DNA of 5,643 nt from Bacillota bacterium (lineage in GTDB: Bacteria > Bacillota > Bacilli > Bacillales > Cytobacillaceae), in NCBI GenBank assembly GCA_030705745.1, contig JAUZPT010000210.1, positions 1-5,643 of the forward strand. The letters run 5' to 3'. A program made the translations under genes and the position numbers. This document shows, one piece after another, positions 1 through 5,588 of this stretch; positions within the stretch are counted from its first letter, which is position 1, and each line of letters opens with the position of its first letter. Under the pieces are notes generated by a model, which saw only the letters and a list, made by a program, of their open reading frames with translations, was not told the origin of the DNA and did no database searches.

Positions 1-218
1 ATCAGGACTGGCCCGAGCAACCCCAATCCCGAACTAATTATGACCATGGCCATCACGAGGATGAGCATGCCTTTTTTCTCCGATAAATAGCCCCACAAAC
101 GTCGAATTGTATTCTGCCAATTTTTCGCTTTCACTTTCTTTTTCGTCGTTTGATTTGTTGCAACGTCTTTAAACTGTGGTCGCTTATATTGAAATGGCTT
201 AGTTAATTCCTTGAGCAT
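1..218 (-). CDS. ABC exporter half-transporter, second subunit (5' end only, runs off window)
   Basis: The first 72 codons are open, beginning at ATG 218-216, with the remainder beyond the left edge. The start lies inside the end of the upstream ABC gene (20-base overlap, different frame). A GAGGAG ribosome site about 10 bases before it lies within that gene's coding sequence, which suggests translational coupling. The protein opens with a polar, Lys-rich cytoplasmic extension (residues 1-48, including TTKKKVKAK), and then a hydrophobic stretch from about residue 51 (MLILVMAMVIISSGLGLLGP) that should be the first membrane helix. Such an N-terminal extension is common in the second subunit of heterodimeric exporters such as YfiC, BmrD and LmrD. 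No ATPase motif is visible in this fragment, so the ABC assignment comes from position, overlap and the degenerate partner. I infer that this subunit carries the catalytic ATP site. Confidence 0.8.
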   Translation of the reverse strand, partial: MLKELTKPFQYKRPQFKDVATNQTTKKKVKAKNWQNTIRRLWGYLSEKKGMLILVMAMVIISSGLGLLGPVL

Positions 219-1941
219 AGATTCGTTTCTCCTCTTCAAACTGAGTTTCGAAGATTTGCTTATATAAAGAAGAAGTGTTCAATAAATCTGCATGACTCCC
301 TGATTCCTTCATAACACCGTCCTCTATGAGTAAAATCATATCCGCAGCCATGGCAGTGGTTATTTTCTGAGTGATGAGAAGTGTAGTGCACGTGTACATT
401 TTCAACGCTTTCAGCAAGGCAGCCTCCGTCTTTAAATCAAGGGCGCTTGTACTATCATCCAAAAGAAGGATGCGAGGTTTTCTAATGAGCGCTCTTGCAA
501 TCGAAATTCGCTGCTTTTGCCCGCCTGATAAATTTACGCCACGCTGCCCAATCCTTGTTTCAAAACCGTTCGGCAATTGTTCGATCGTTTCAAGGATTTG
601 AGCATTTCTGGCTGCCTCGATTATTTCTTCTTCTGGTGCCTCTTCTTTTCCCCAAAGAATATTCTCCTTAATGGATCCCGTAAAAAGAAGTGCTTCTTGA
701 GGAACAAATCCGATACCTTTACGAAGATTTTCCAATTGGAATTCTTTGATCTCTTGACCATCAATTAATATCGTTCCTGCCGTTACATCGTACAAACGAG
801 GTATAAGCTGGAATAACGATGTTTTCCCTGAACCTGTGGCACCTAGTACCGCAACAGTTGATCCAGATTCCGCAACAAAAGAGATATTCTCCAAAACCGG
901 TGTATGTGTATCAGGATAATGAAACGATACATTTCTGAATTCGATATTTCCTTTTTTAATCGATTGAGAAGAATCGGCATTCACGTCATCAAGCAAATCA
1001 ACTTCTGTATTCAGTACCTCGCCAATGCGCTGACCTGATGCACGGAACCGTGAAAAGACCATTATGATCATGGAAACAATCGATAAGGCCGCAGTAATTC
1101 GCGTTCCATAGTTGACAATGGCTACAATTTCTCCGACCTTCGTTTCGCCTGCCTTCACCTGAAAGCTGCCAAACCACAGTACCGCAAGGATGCCAATATT
1201 CATCACGATCATTAACATAGGTGTCGTAAATTCAATTAGTATTAAAGCGGCCATCGTTTTATCTTTTAATTTTCCATTGGCTATTGAAAATCGTTTTACC
1301 TCATGTTTTCCACGCAAATATGCTTTAATCAACCTCATACCAGTCAGATTTTCTCGGATCACACTATTTACCGAATCAAGATTTTCCTGGGTCGCGCGAA
1401 ACAGTGCTCGTGCCTTATTCATCGCCCAAACGAGGAACACAACAAGAAAAGGAACGGCACCCGACAAAATAAGCCCGAGCTTCCAGTCGACCGTCAGAGC
1501 CATCACTAAACCACCGATAATTAAAAGAGGTGCCCGCAGCATAATACGCAGACTCATAAATACCGTATTTTGCACTTGTGTCACATCATTCGTCATTCGT
1601 GTGACAAGGGAAGAAGTTGAAAAACGATTGAAGTTCGCAAACGAAAACGATTGAATTTTTTCGAATAAAGCCTTTCGAACATCAAAACCAAAGCTTTGGC
1701 TCGCATGGGAAGCATAAAAAGAGTTGGTAATGCCGGAAAAAAAAGACACAATCGAAATAATGAGCATTATAATGCCCCATACTGCCACTTCGTGTAAATC
1801 TTTTTTTAACACTCCGTTATCAATAATCTTTGCCATCAATAATGGTTGAAAAAGTTCAACGACCAATTCCACCAACATTAGGAACAATGCGATGGCCATG
1901 GGAATGCGGTACGGCTTTAAAAAAGAAAAAACTTTCGACAT
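199..1941 (-). CDS. Heterodimeric ABC multidrug exporter subunit with degenerate ATP site (YfiB-like)
   Basis: This 580-residue half-transporter has an N-terminal six-helix export domain (about residues 14-310) fused to a C-terminal ATPase domain (about 332-570). It has no signal peptide; the first helix is near residues 14-34. ATPase motifs in order are Walker A GATGSGKT (367-374), Q-loop Gln415 in VPQE, signature LSGGQKQR (471-478), Walker B ILLLDD (491-496) and D-loop SALD (499-502). Two catalytic positions are altered: the Glu after Walker B is Asp496, and the switch His is Gln525 (LLITQKI). Both changes typify the degenerate-site subunit of heterodimeric exporters such as BmrC/BmrD, LmrCD and TM287/288, so the overlapping downstream gene should encode the catalytic partner. 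The start ATG follows AGGTGG by about 10 bases. Length and layout resemble B. subtilis YfiB (with YfiC), recalled from memory. The substrate cannot be read from sequence; drug, lipid or peptide export are all possible. Confidence 0.93.
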   Translation of the reverse strand: MSKVFSFLKPYRIPMAIALFLMLVELVVELFQPLLMAKIIDNGVLKKDLHEVAVWGIIMLIISIVSFFSGITNSFYASHASQSFGFDVRKALFEKIQSFSFANFNRFSTSSLVTRMTNDVTQVQNTVFMSLRIMLRAPLLIIGGLVMALTVDWKLGLILSGAVPFLVVFLVWAMNKARALFRATQENLDSVNSVIRENLTGMRLIKAYLRGKHEVKRFSIANGKLKDKTMAALILIEFTTPMLMIVMNIGILAVLWFGSFQVKAGETKVGEIVAIVNYGTRITAALSIVSMIIMVFSRFRASGQRIGEVLNTEVDLLDDVNADSSQSIKKGNIEFRNVSFHYPDTHTPVLENISFVAESGSTVAVLGATGSGKTSLFQLIPRLYDVTAGTILIDGQEIKEFQLENLRKGIGFVPQEALLFTGSIKENILWGKEEAPEEEIIEAARNAQILETIEQLPNGFETRIGQRGVNLSGGQKQRISIARALIRKPRILLLDDSTSALDLKTEAALLKALKMYTCTTLLITQKITTAMAADMILLIEDGVMKESGSHADLLNTSSLYKQIFETQFEEEKRIYAQGIN

Positions 1942-2017
1942 TTGTTGTCACCCACCTGCTAGTCTTCATTCTTTTGCATAGTATTTGTTTCGGAAACCTA
2001 AATAGATTGTAATTCTA

Positions 2018-2046
2018 ATCATATCTCTTTTTAGTGTTTTTTTAAA
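2018..2046 (-). promoter_or_regulatory. Probable sigma-A promoter of the ABC exporter operon
   Basis: Reading leftward, TTTAAA (2046-2041) is separated by 17 bases from TATGAT (2023-2018). The -10 matches consensus at 5 of 6 positions and the -35 at 4 of 6. Transcription would start near 2011, giving a leader of about 70 bases before the ATG at 1941. An imperfect 16-base dyad with GATT/AATC ends (2005-2020) overlaps the -10 and the expected start, so it could be an operator. It is the best candidate in an AT-rich stretch, but chance matches are likely there. Confidence 0.45.
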
Positions 2047-2089
2047 ATATTTCTTTCTTATATTTCCAAAAAAAATACACATGATCCTA

Positions 2090-2118
2090 TTGACAAAAAA
2101 AGTAATTAGTGATAAGAT
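2090..2118 (+). promoter_or_regulatory. Strong sigma-A promoter driving a putative non-coding RNA
   Basis: TTGACA at 2090-2095 is a perfect -35, and TAAGAT at 2113-2118 is a 5-of-6 -10, with the optimal 17-base spacer. Transcription should begin near 2125. No open reading frame with a ribosome site follows before the terminator at 2384-2416. The -10 region is covered by short dyads, GATAA/TTATC (2111-2122) and TTAC-A-GTAA (2125-2133), which may be regulator sites. Confidence 0.75.
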
Positions 2119-2124
2119 TATCTC

Positions 2125-2416
2125 TTACAGTAACTTGGAACATATAGTGAATAGATAAATGGCATTCTGCTTTTGTTTTTCAGAAATACTTATTCACACT
2201 GGATCGGCTTCGGAGTCGTAAGGATGTAAGAGAGGTAGGGCTTACGTCGTTTAGGTTAAAAACGATCAGGTGGAATTTTTACCGCGGCATAGATATATAA
2301 AGATAAAAATTCATATATTGCACTTGTTAGGTTACAAGTTACCATAATAAAGCGCTGACAGTTGCCAGCGCTGAGATACAACAAAAGCGGGCCATGCTGA
2401 TGAGCCCGCTTTTTCT
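2125..2416 (+). ncRNA. Putative structured non-coding RNA of unrecognised class, about 290 nt
   Basis: The stretch lies between a near-consensus sigma-A promoter and a strong intrinsic terminator, and holds no credible protein gene. The only ATG frame noted is 20 codons from 2159, without a ribosome site. It can form a chain of hairpins: GTGAATA/TATTCAC (2147-2153 with 2191-2197) enclosing TTCTG/CAGAA (2165-2169 with 2181-2185); CGGCT/AGTCG (2205-2209 with 2214-2218); CGTAAG/CTTACG (2217-2222 with 2241-2246, competing with the previous one); TCGTTT/AAACGA (2247-2252 with 2260-2265); GAATTTTTA/TAAAAATTC (2273-2281 with 2304-2312, 9 pairs); ACTTGT/ACAAGT (2322-2327 with 2334-2339); AGCGCTG/CAGCGCT (2351-2357 with 2366-2372); then the terminator. 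I could not match it to 6S RNA, tmRNA, RNase P RNA, SRP RNA or a standard riboswitch. It could be a free-standing sRNA, a riboswitch-like leader that has lost its gene, or a repeated intergenic element. The terminator directly after the structures and the convergent gene beyond argue against a leader for a downstream gene. Confidence 0.5.
2384..2416 (+). terminator. Intrinsic terminator of the putative ncRNA
   Basis: A perfect 9-pair stem, AAAGCGGGC (2384-2392) with GCCCGCTTT (2404-2412), encloses an 11-base loop and runs into a U-rich tail (2410-2416). The minus-strand tail is weaker but T-rich, so some bidirectional activity is possible. Confidence 0.85.
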
Positions 2417-2421
2417 ATGGA

Positions 2422-2452
2422 ACAAATCTTTCACTACTAACCCAAGATTTGT
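2422..2452. repeat. Perfect 9-base inverted repeat between two terminators
   Basis: ACAAATCTT (2422-2430) and AAGATTTGT (2444-2452) form a perfect dyad around a 13-base centre. It has no adjoining T-run, so it is a poor terminator. It sits between the ncRNA terminator and the stress gene terminator. An 8-base palindrome AGACGTCT (2458-2465) follows. I see nothing else in 2453-2524. Function is unknown. Confidence 0.5.
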
Positions 2453-2524
2453 CTTCTAGACGTCTTCTATGTCCATAAACATCAGAAAACCAACACTTTT
2501 CATTAACAGAGCTTTAACATAAAG

Positions 2525-2563
2525 AAAAGGCAGAAGCACGATAACCCGTGCCTCTGCCTTTTT
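2525..2563 (-). terminator. Intrinsic terminator of the general stress protein gene, probably bidirectional
   Basis: The stem pairs AAAGGCAGA with TCTGCCTTT, then has one A/C mismatch and continues with GCACG/CGTGC around a short loop. In the minus direction it ends in TTTTCTTT; in the plus direction it ends in TTTTT. It lies about 30 bases past the stop codon at 2596 and would also stop any read-through from the convergent RNA. Confidence 0.85.
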
Positions 2564-2595
2564 ATACTATCATTTTTAAACGGGCTTCCTAAACC

Positions 2596-3402
2596 TTACC
2601 TGTTACGAGGGTTTTGGGATAGGGTACCATTTGAAGCATCCAGCGGATCTGCTCCTAGGCCGGAGTCCAATCGCTTCTCCGTGAACGATCCACGCTCGTC
2701 GACCGGTGTTCCACCAAGAGTAGTATCCGTTCCTCCACGATATGAACCTCCAGTCGTGCTATCCAAACCGCCCATGTTCGTTACATCACCTGTTGCCGTG
2801 TTGTCATAAACATGTCGATCTAGTGAGTTTGTCGGATTATTCATGGAGTTCGAGCCGTACTTACCCTGACCATTAAGCGTCGTTCCATTTAAAGTGTCAT
2901 CAGTCGTTGTGAATGAACGTCCCGTTGTTGTTCCTGTAACGGTATCCGTTCCATTCGTTACTGTACGGCGAGCAGTCGGGTCAACCAACACAAGGATTTT
3001 ACCCGATTTCACATCGCTTTCATAACGGTTGGCTTCATCCTCTGGAATTCCCATTCCAATTAACGCTCCTGCAAGTCCACCTGCACTCGCACCCAATGCT
3101 GCTCCTGTAAGAGTCGCAGCAATCGGTCCTGCCGCAAGGATCGGCCCGATACCCGGAATCGCCAAGGCACCAATACCAGCTAGTAAGCCTGTCAAACCGC
3201 CAAGAACGCCGCCAGCAGTTGCTCCAGCTGCCATACCTTCTTCTGTCTTTGTACCTGTTTCTTCATGAATCATGTCAACATCTGCATTATCCTTAGCAAT
3301 AACCGAGATATCATCACGGTCATACCCTTGTCGTTTTAAATCTTCAATCGCATTAACTGCATCATGTCCATTATTGTAAACTCCAACAATACGCTTATCC
3401 AT
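2596..3402 (-). CDS. YflT/GSP17M-type general stress protein with glycine-rich core and long disordered tail
   Basis: The 268-residue protein opens with a beta-alpha-beta unit (residues 3-36, KRIVGVYNNGHDAVNAIEDL then ISVIA), as I recall for the YflT / general stress protein 17M domain. Residues 57-117 form a Gly/Ala-rich hydrophobic segment with repeated small residues (GGVLGGLTGLLAGIGAL and onward), typical of glycine-zipper membrane-associating stretches. Residues 118-142 (GIPEDEANRYESDV then ILVLVDP) look like a closing alpha-beta half. Residues 143-268 are low-complexity, rich in Thr, Gly, Asn, Asp and Ser, with no cysteines; this tail is probably disordered. There is no signal peptide. 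ATG 3402-3400 follows a full AGGAGG by 8 bases. The gene appears monocistronic, with a sigma-B-like promoter upstream and its own terminator, which fits a general stress role. Molecular function in this family is not established; membrane association is my inference. Confidence 0.85.
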   Translation of the reverse strand: MDKRIVGVYNNGHDAVNAIEDLKRQGYDRDDISVIAKDNADVDMIHEETGTKTEEGMAAGATAGGVLGGLTGLLAGIGALAIPGIGPILAAGPIAATLTGAALGASAGGLAGALIGMGIPEDEANRYESDVKSGKILVLVDPTARRTVTNGTDTVTGTTTGRSFTTTDDTLNGTTLNGQGKYGSNSMNNPTNSLDRHVYDNTATGDVTNMGGLDSTTGGSYRGGTDTTLGGTPVDERGSFTEKRLDSGLGADPLDASNGTLSQNPRNR

Positions 3403-3441
3403 TTTATCTTCCTCCTCTTAATAGGTAGCTTCACTCTATTG

Positions 3442-3466
3442 ATACCCGATAATACAAGCCTTAATC
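3442..3466 (-). promoter_or_regulatory. Sigma-B-type promoter of the general stress gene
   Basis: Reading leftward, GATTAA (3466-3461) and GGGTAT (3447-3442) are separated by 13 bases. The B. subtilis sigma-B consensus is about GTTTAA, 12-15 bases, GGGWAW; the -10 fits fully and the -35 at 5 of 6. The expected start near 3436 leaves a leader of about 33 bases with AGGAGG before the ATG at 3402. No comparably good sigma-A promoter was seen in the same stretch. Confidence 0.72.
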
Positions 3467-3608
3467 CTTTTATTAAAAAACAAATAAAAAAAATCTTGAC
3501 ATTTCTTCTTACCAACATTCCGATTTGCTCCTTTTGGACGCGATGCTGAATAGGACATTTTTTAAGGAGAAGGTCTAACTAGAGATTATGAACTCAATTC
3601 GTTTTACT

Positions 3609-3651
3609 GTTTCATAAATGAAACCAAATTGGATTTAACTCTAATTTGGTT
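3609..3651. repeat. Two overlapping inverted repeats, mutually exclusive as hairpins
   Basis: GTTTCAT-AA-ATGAAAC (3609-3624) is a perfect 7-base dyad. AACCAAATT (3622-3630) and AATTTGGTT (3643-3651) form a perfect 9-base dyad, extendable to 11 pairs with one G-U. They share bases 3622-3624. Neither is followed by a T-run, so neither looks like a terminator. The nearest downstream gene on the minus strand is the stress gene, more than 200 bases away. They could be operators of an unseen promoter or remnants of a lost gene's control region. Confidence 0.5.
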
Positions 3652-3655
3652 GGGA

Positions 3656-3688
3656 ATAAAAAACGAATTCTACCTTTAGTAGAATTCG
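3656..3688 (-). terminator. Intrinsic terminator of the HxlR regulator gene
   Basis: A perfect 10-pair stem, CGAATTCTAC (3664-3673) with GTAGAATTCG (3679-3688), has a 5-base loop. In the minus direction it runs into TTTTTTATT. It begins only 4 bases after the regulator's stop codon (3695-3693). Confidence 0.88.
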
Positions 3689-3692
3689 CTTT

Positions 3693-4046
3693 TTATTCTT
3701 CAACTGACCGAATAAGTACATCGTCTTTATTCGGATAAACTTTCTCAATATGCTGTTCTCCCCACATACAAAGTGAATCCAAAATCTGTTTAAGCGACCA
3801 TCCATATTCGGTAAGTGAGTATTCTACCTTTGGCGGTACCTGGTTATATACCTCGCGAAGGATGACATCATCTTCTTCCAGTTCCCTTAATTGCTGCGTC
3901 AGCATTTTTTGGGTGATGCCGGGCATTAATTTTTTCAATTCACTCGTTCGTTTTTTACCTTTTATAAGATGACATAGTATAACCACTTTCCATTTCCCAC
4001 CAATTACATCTAACGCTGCTTCAACCGGTATATTATATTTCTTCAT
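3693..4046 (-). CDS. HxlR-family winged-helix transcriptional regulator (YtcD-like)
   Basis: This 117-residue protein is almost entirely the HxlR DNA-binding domain. Hallmarks are the IGGKW motif (residues 15-19), the recognition-helix segment GITQKMLTQQLRELEEDD (43-60), the wing with YNQVPPKVEYSLTEYG (67-82), and the terminal helix ending in CMWGEQH (93-99). Members are dimeric cytoplasmic regulators, often autoregulated and controlling a divergent neighbour. The MFS gene diverges from it across 331 bases carrying a repeated dyad, so I infer that it controls both. From memory the sequence is close to B. subtilis YtcD, which sits beside the MFS gene ytbD. It lacks the N-terminal cysteine used for redox sensing by YodB, CatR and HypR; its cysteines are Cys25 and Cys93, so the inducer is unclear. 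ATG 4046-4044 follows AGGAGG by 9 bases. Confidence 0.93.
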   Translation of the reverse strand: MKKYNIPVEAALDVIGGKWKVVILCHLIKGKKRTSELKKLMPGITQKMLTQQLRELEEDDVILREVYNQVPPKVEYSLTEYGWSLKQILDSLCMWGEQHIEKVYPNKDDVLIRSVEE

Positions 4047-4176
4047 TAATGAAAACCTCCTATTTCAATCTTTCCCCAAAAAGAATTTAAGAACAAAAGC
4101 CTAAGGTGTTACATCCCTAACGAACAATTCTACTTCATAATTACCCAAAATAGGGGCAAACTTTCTCATAGGGCTT

Positions 4177-4182
4177 ATTATA
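4177..4182 (-). promoter_or_regulatory. Probable -10 element of the HxlR regulator promoter
   Basis: A perfect TATAAT reads leftward at 4182-4177. At the 17-base spacing the -35 position (4205-4200) is TATAAC, a poor match, so the promoter may be weak or need help. That position coincides with the outer arm of the large dyad at 4200-4232, as expected for autorepression. The leader to the ATG at 4046 would be about 125 bases; I saw no riboswitch in it. Confidence 0.5.
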
Positions 4183-4199
4183 CCCCTGCAAAACAATGG

Positions 4200-4268
4200 G
4201 TTATATAAGGTACTTTTAAGTACCTATATAACTTCCAAGTGCCTACGGAACTTAGAAGTGCGTACTTC
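4200..4268. promoter_or_regulatory. Operator array: three ACTT-NN-AAGT dyads at 19-base intervals
   Basis: The 10-base dyad ACTT-NN-AAGT occurs at 4212-4221 (centre TT), 4231-4240 (CC) and 4250-4259 (AG), each exactly 19 bases after the last. The flank after each dyad is also partly conserved (A/G, C, C/G, T, A). The first copy is the core of a larger dyad, GTTATATA-A-GGTACTT / AAGTACC-TATATAAC (4200-4232), with one unpaired A. A fourth half-site pair, GAAGT/ACTTC, lies at 4255-4268. The position between the divergent regulator and MFS gene, and over the regulator's probable -35, makes it the likely HxlR operator. AAGT-type palindromes fit what I recall of HxlR sites. Its extent as a bound region is inferred. 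Confidence 0.68.
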
Positions 4269-4313
4269 ACTATTTATTTGATATGCTTCATACTTGCCTT
4301 CAGGTTAACATTT

Positions 4314-4332
4314 GGTGAATGGCGCCTTCACC
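4314..4332 (+). promoter_or_regulatory. Small hairpin in the MFS gene leader
   Basis: GGTGAA (4314-4319) and TTCACC (4327-4332) enclose TGGCGCC, itself containing the palindrome GGCGCC. No U-run follows, so it is not a terminator. It lies about 45 bases before the start codon. It could be a leader hairpin or a protein site. I could not find a convincing plus-strand promoter for this gene between the operator array and here. Confidence 0.35.
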
Positions 4333-4377
4333 TTCTCAGTCAAAGTTAAGCATTCATGATTATAGGAGGAATTTAAA

Positions 4378-5586
4378 TTGACTTCACATATAGATTCGCA
4401 AGAGAAAAAAGGAGGAACACCCGCCCTATTAGCGCTAGCAATCAGTGCATTTGGCATCGGAACGACGGAATTCGTTCCAGTAGGCTTATTATCTACCATT
4501 TCAAAGGATTTGAATATTTCCATTACATTAGCAGGATTGTTGATTTCCGGGTACGCAATGGGCGTAGCCTTTGGAGCTCCCATTTTAACAGCTTTAACAA
4601 ACAAAATGAGCCGAAAAACATTGTTGATGGCCTTAATGGTGATTTTTATTCTCGGGAACTCTGTCTCAGCTATTTCTTCAAGCTTCGGTTTATTATTAGT
4701 TGCCCGAATTATAACCGCCTTTTCCCACGGAGTATTTTTCTCGATTGGTTCAACCATTGCAGCTGATTTGGTGCCCGAGCATCGTCGTGCAAGTGCGATT
4801 GCTTTTATGTTCACGGGACTTACTGTTGCCACAGTCACTGGTGTCCCATTGGGAACATTCATTGGCCAGACGTTTGGCTGGAGAGCAACGTTTTGGGGAG
4901 TAGCTCTTCTAGGAGTCGTCGGAATCATCGCCAGTGCCATTCTAGTACCTAAAAACCTTAAGGATGCTACACCATCAAAATTCAGTGATCAGATAAAGAT
5001 ATTAAAAAATGGACCTTTATTATTAGCTTTTGCCATTACTGCTCTAGGATATGGGGGCACATTTGTTACATTCACTTATTTAACACCGATTCTTCAGGAT
5101 ATTACAGGATTTTCGCCAAAAGTAATCAGCATCATACTATTGGTGTATGGAATTGCTGTGGCCATAGGGAACACAGTTGGTGGAAAAGCAGCCAATAAAA
5201 ATCCTTTAAAAGCATTATTCTGGATGTTTGTTGTCCAAGCCATAATTTTAGTTATTCTAACTTTTACAGCACCCTTTAAAATTGCGGGTGTCATTACGAT
5301 TTTCTTATTGGGTTTATTAGCTTTCATGAACGTTCCAGGACTCCAGATATTAGTCGTAAAGCTTGCAGAACGTCATGTACCTGCTGCAGTTGACGTCGCC
5401 TCTGCACTAAATATAGCTGCATTTAATGTTGGAATTGCGGTTGGCGCCTTTGTTGGGGGACTTGTCGTTGACAATTTCGGATTAATTAACACTCCATGGA
5501 TTGGCGGTATCATGGTGTTTGGAGCTGTTTTACTAACAGCTTGGAGTGCTTCAATCGAAAAAAGAACTACTGCCGAAATCAAATAA
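4378..5586 (+). CDS. MFS drug/sugar efflux transporter, 12 helices (YtbD/AraJ-like, DHA1 type)
   Basis: This 402-residue integral membrane protein has about twelve hydrophobic helices, with a central cytoplasmic loop near residues 191-211, the usual size for DHA1-type proton antiporters. Helix 1 carries GTTEFVPVGLL (29-38 region), typical of the AraJ/YtbD/arabinose-efflux group. The loop 2-3 motif is NKMSRKTLL (75-83), a shortened motif A. Arg110 begins helix 4 (RIITAFSHGVFF, motif B), and helix 5 ends with TGVPLGTFIGQTFGWRATFW (154-173, motif C region). The start is TTG at 4378: AGGAGG lies 8 bases before it and an in-frame stop at 4363 excludes longer forms. An upstream ATG at 4357 is out of frame and stops after six codons. 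It diverges from an HxlR regulator, so I infer induction by a toxic compound. The exported substrate is unknown; antibiotic, quinone-like compound or sugar are possible. Confidence 0.92.
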   Translation: MTSHIDSQEKKGGTPALLALAISAFGIGTTEFVPVGLLSTISKDLNISITLAGLLISGYAMGVAFGAPILTALTNKMSRKTLLMALMVIFILGNSVSAISSSFGLLLVARIITAFSHGVFFSIGSTIAADLVPEHRRASAIAFMFTGLTVATVTGVPLGTFIGQTFGWRATFWGVALLGVVGIIASAILVPKNLKDATPSKFSDQIKILKNGPLLLAFAITALGYGGTFVTFTYLTPILQDITGFSPKVISIILLVYGIAVAIGNTVGGKAANKNPLKALFWMFVVQAIILVILTFTAPFKIAGVITIFLLGLLAFMNVPGLQILVVKLAERHVPAAVDVASALNIAAFNVGIAVGAFVGGLVVDNFGLINTPWIGGIMVFGAVLLTAWSASIEKRTTAEIK

Positions 5587-5588
5587 AC

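Noticed and set aside
1190..1654. A 154-codon plus-strand open frame opposite the ABC transporter gene.
   Set aside because: Shadow frame of the well-supported membrane domain on the other strand, with no promoter or recognisable protein.
2159..2221. A 20-codon ATG frame at the start of the putative RNA.
   Set aside because: No ribosome binding site precedes it, and most of it is inside the predicted hairpins; a leader peptide cannot be supported.
2269..2287. A string resembling the T-box antiterminator core (GGTGG ... ACCGCGG) inside the putative RNA.
   Set aside because: Seven bases separate GGTGG from ACC where a T-box has one, the matching downstream antiterminator strand is absent, and no synthetase or amino-acid gene follows.
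2397..2404. CTGATGAG, which matches part of the hammerhead ribozyme core.
   Set aside because: It is the loop of a terminator hairpin; no GAAA strand or flanking helices in the right arrangement were found.
3029..3268. Plus-strand open frame opposite the stress gene's Ala/Gly segment.
   Set aside because: It is an antisense shadow of the GC-rich alanine/glycine codons, with no ribosome site.
3496..3501. A perfect TTGACA on the plus strand upstream of the stress gene.
   Set aside because: No acceptable -10 lies 16-18 bases downstream (TCCGAT at the 17-base position) and no plus-strand gene follows.
4305..4940. A 211-codon minus-strand open frame opposite the MFS gene.
   Set aside because: Antisense to a clear 12-helix transporter, with no family resemblance; the composition is what reversed hydrophobic codons would give.
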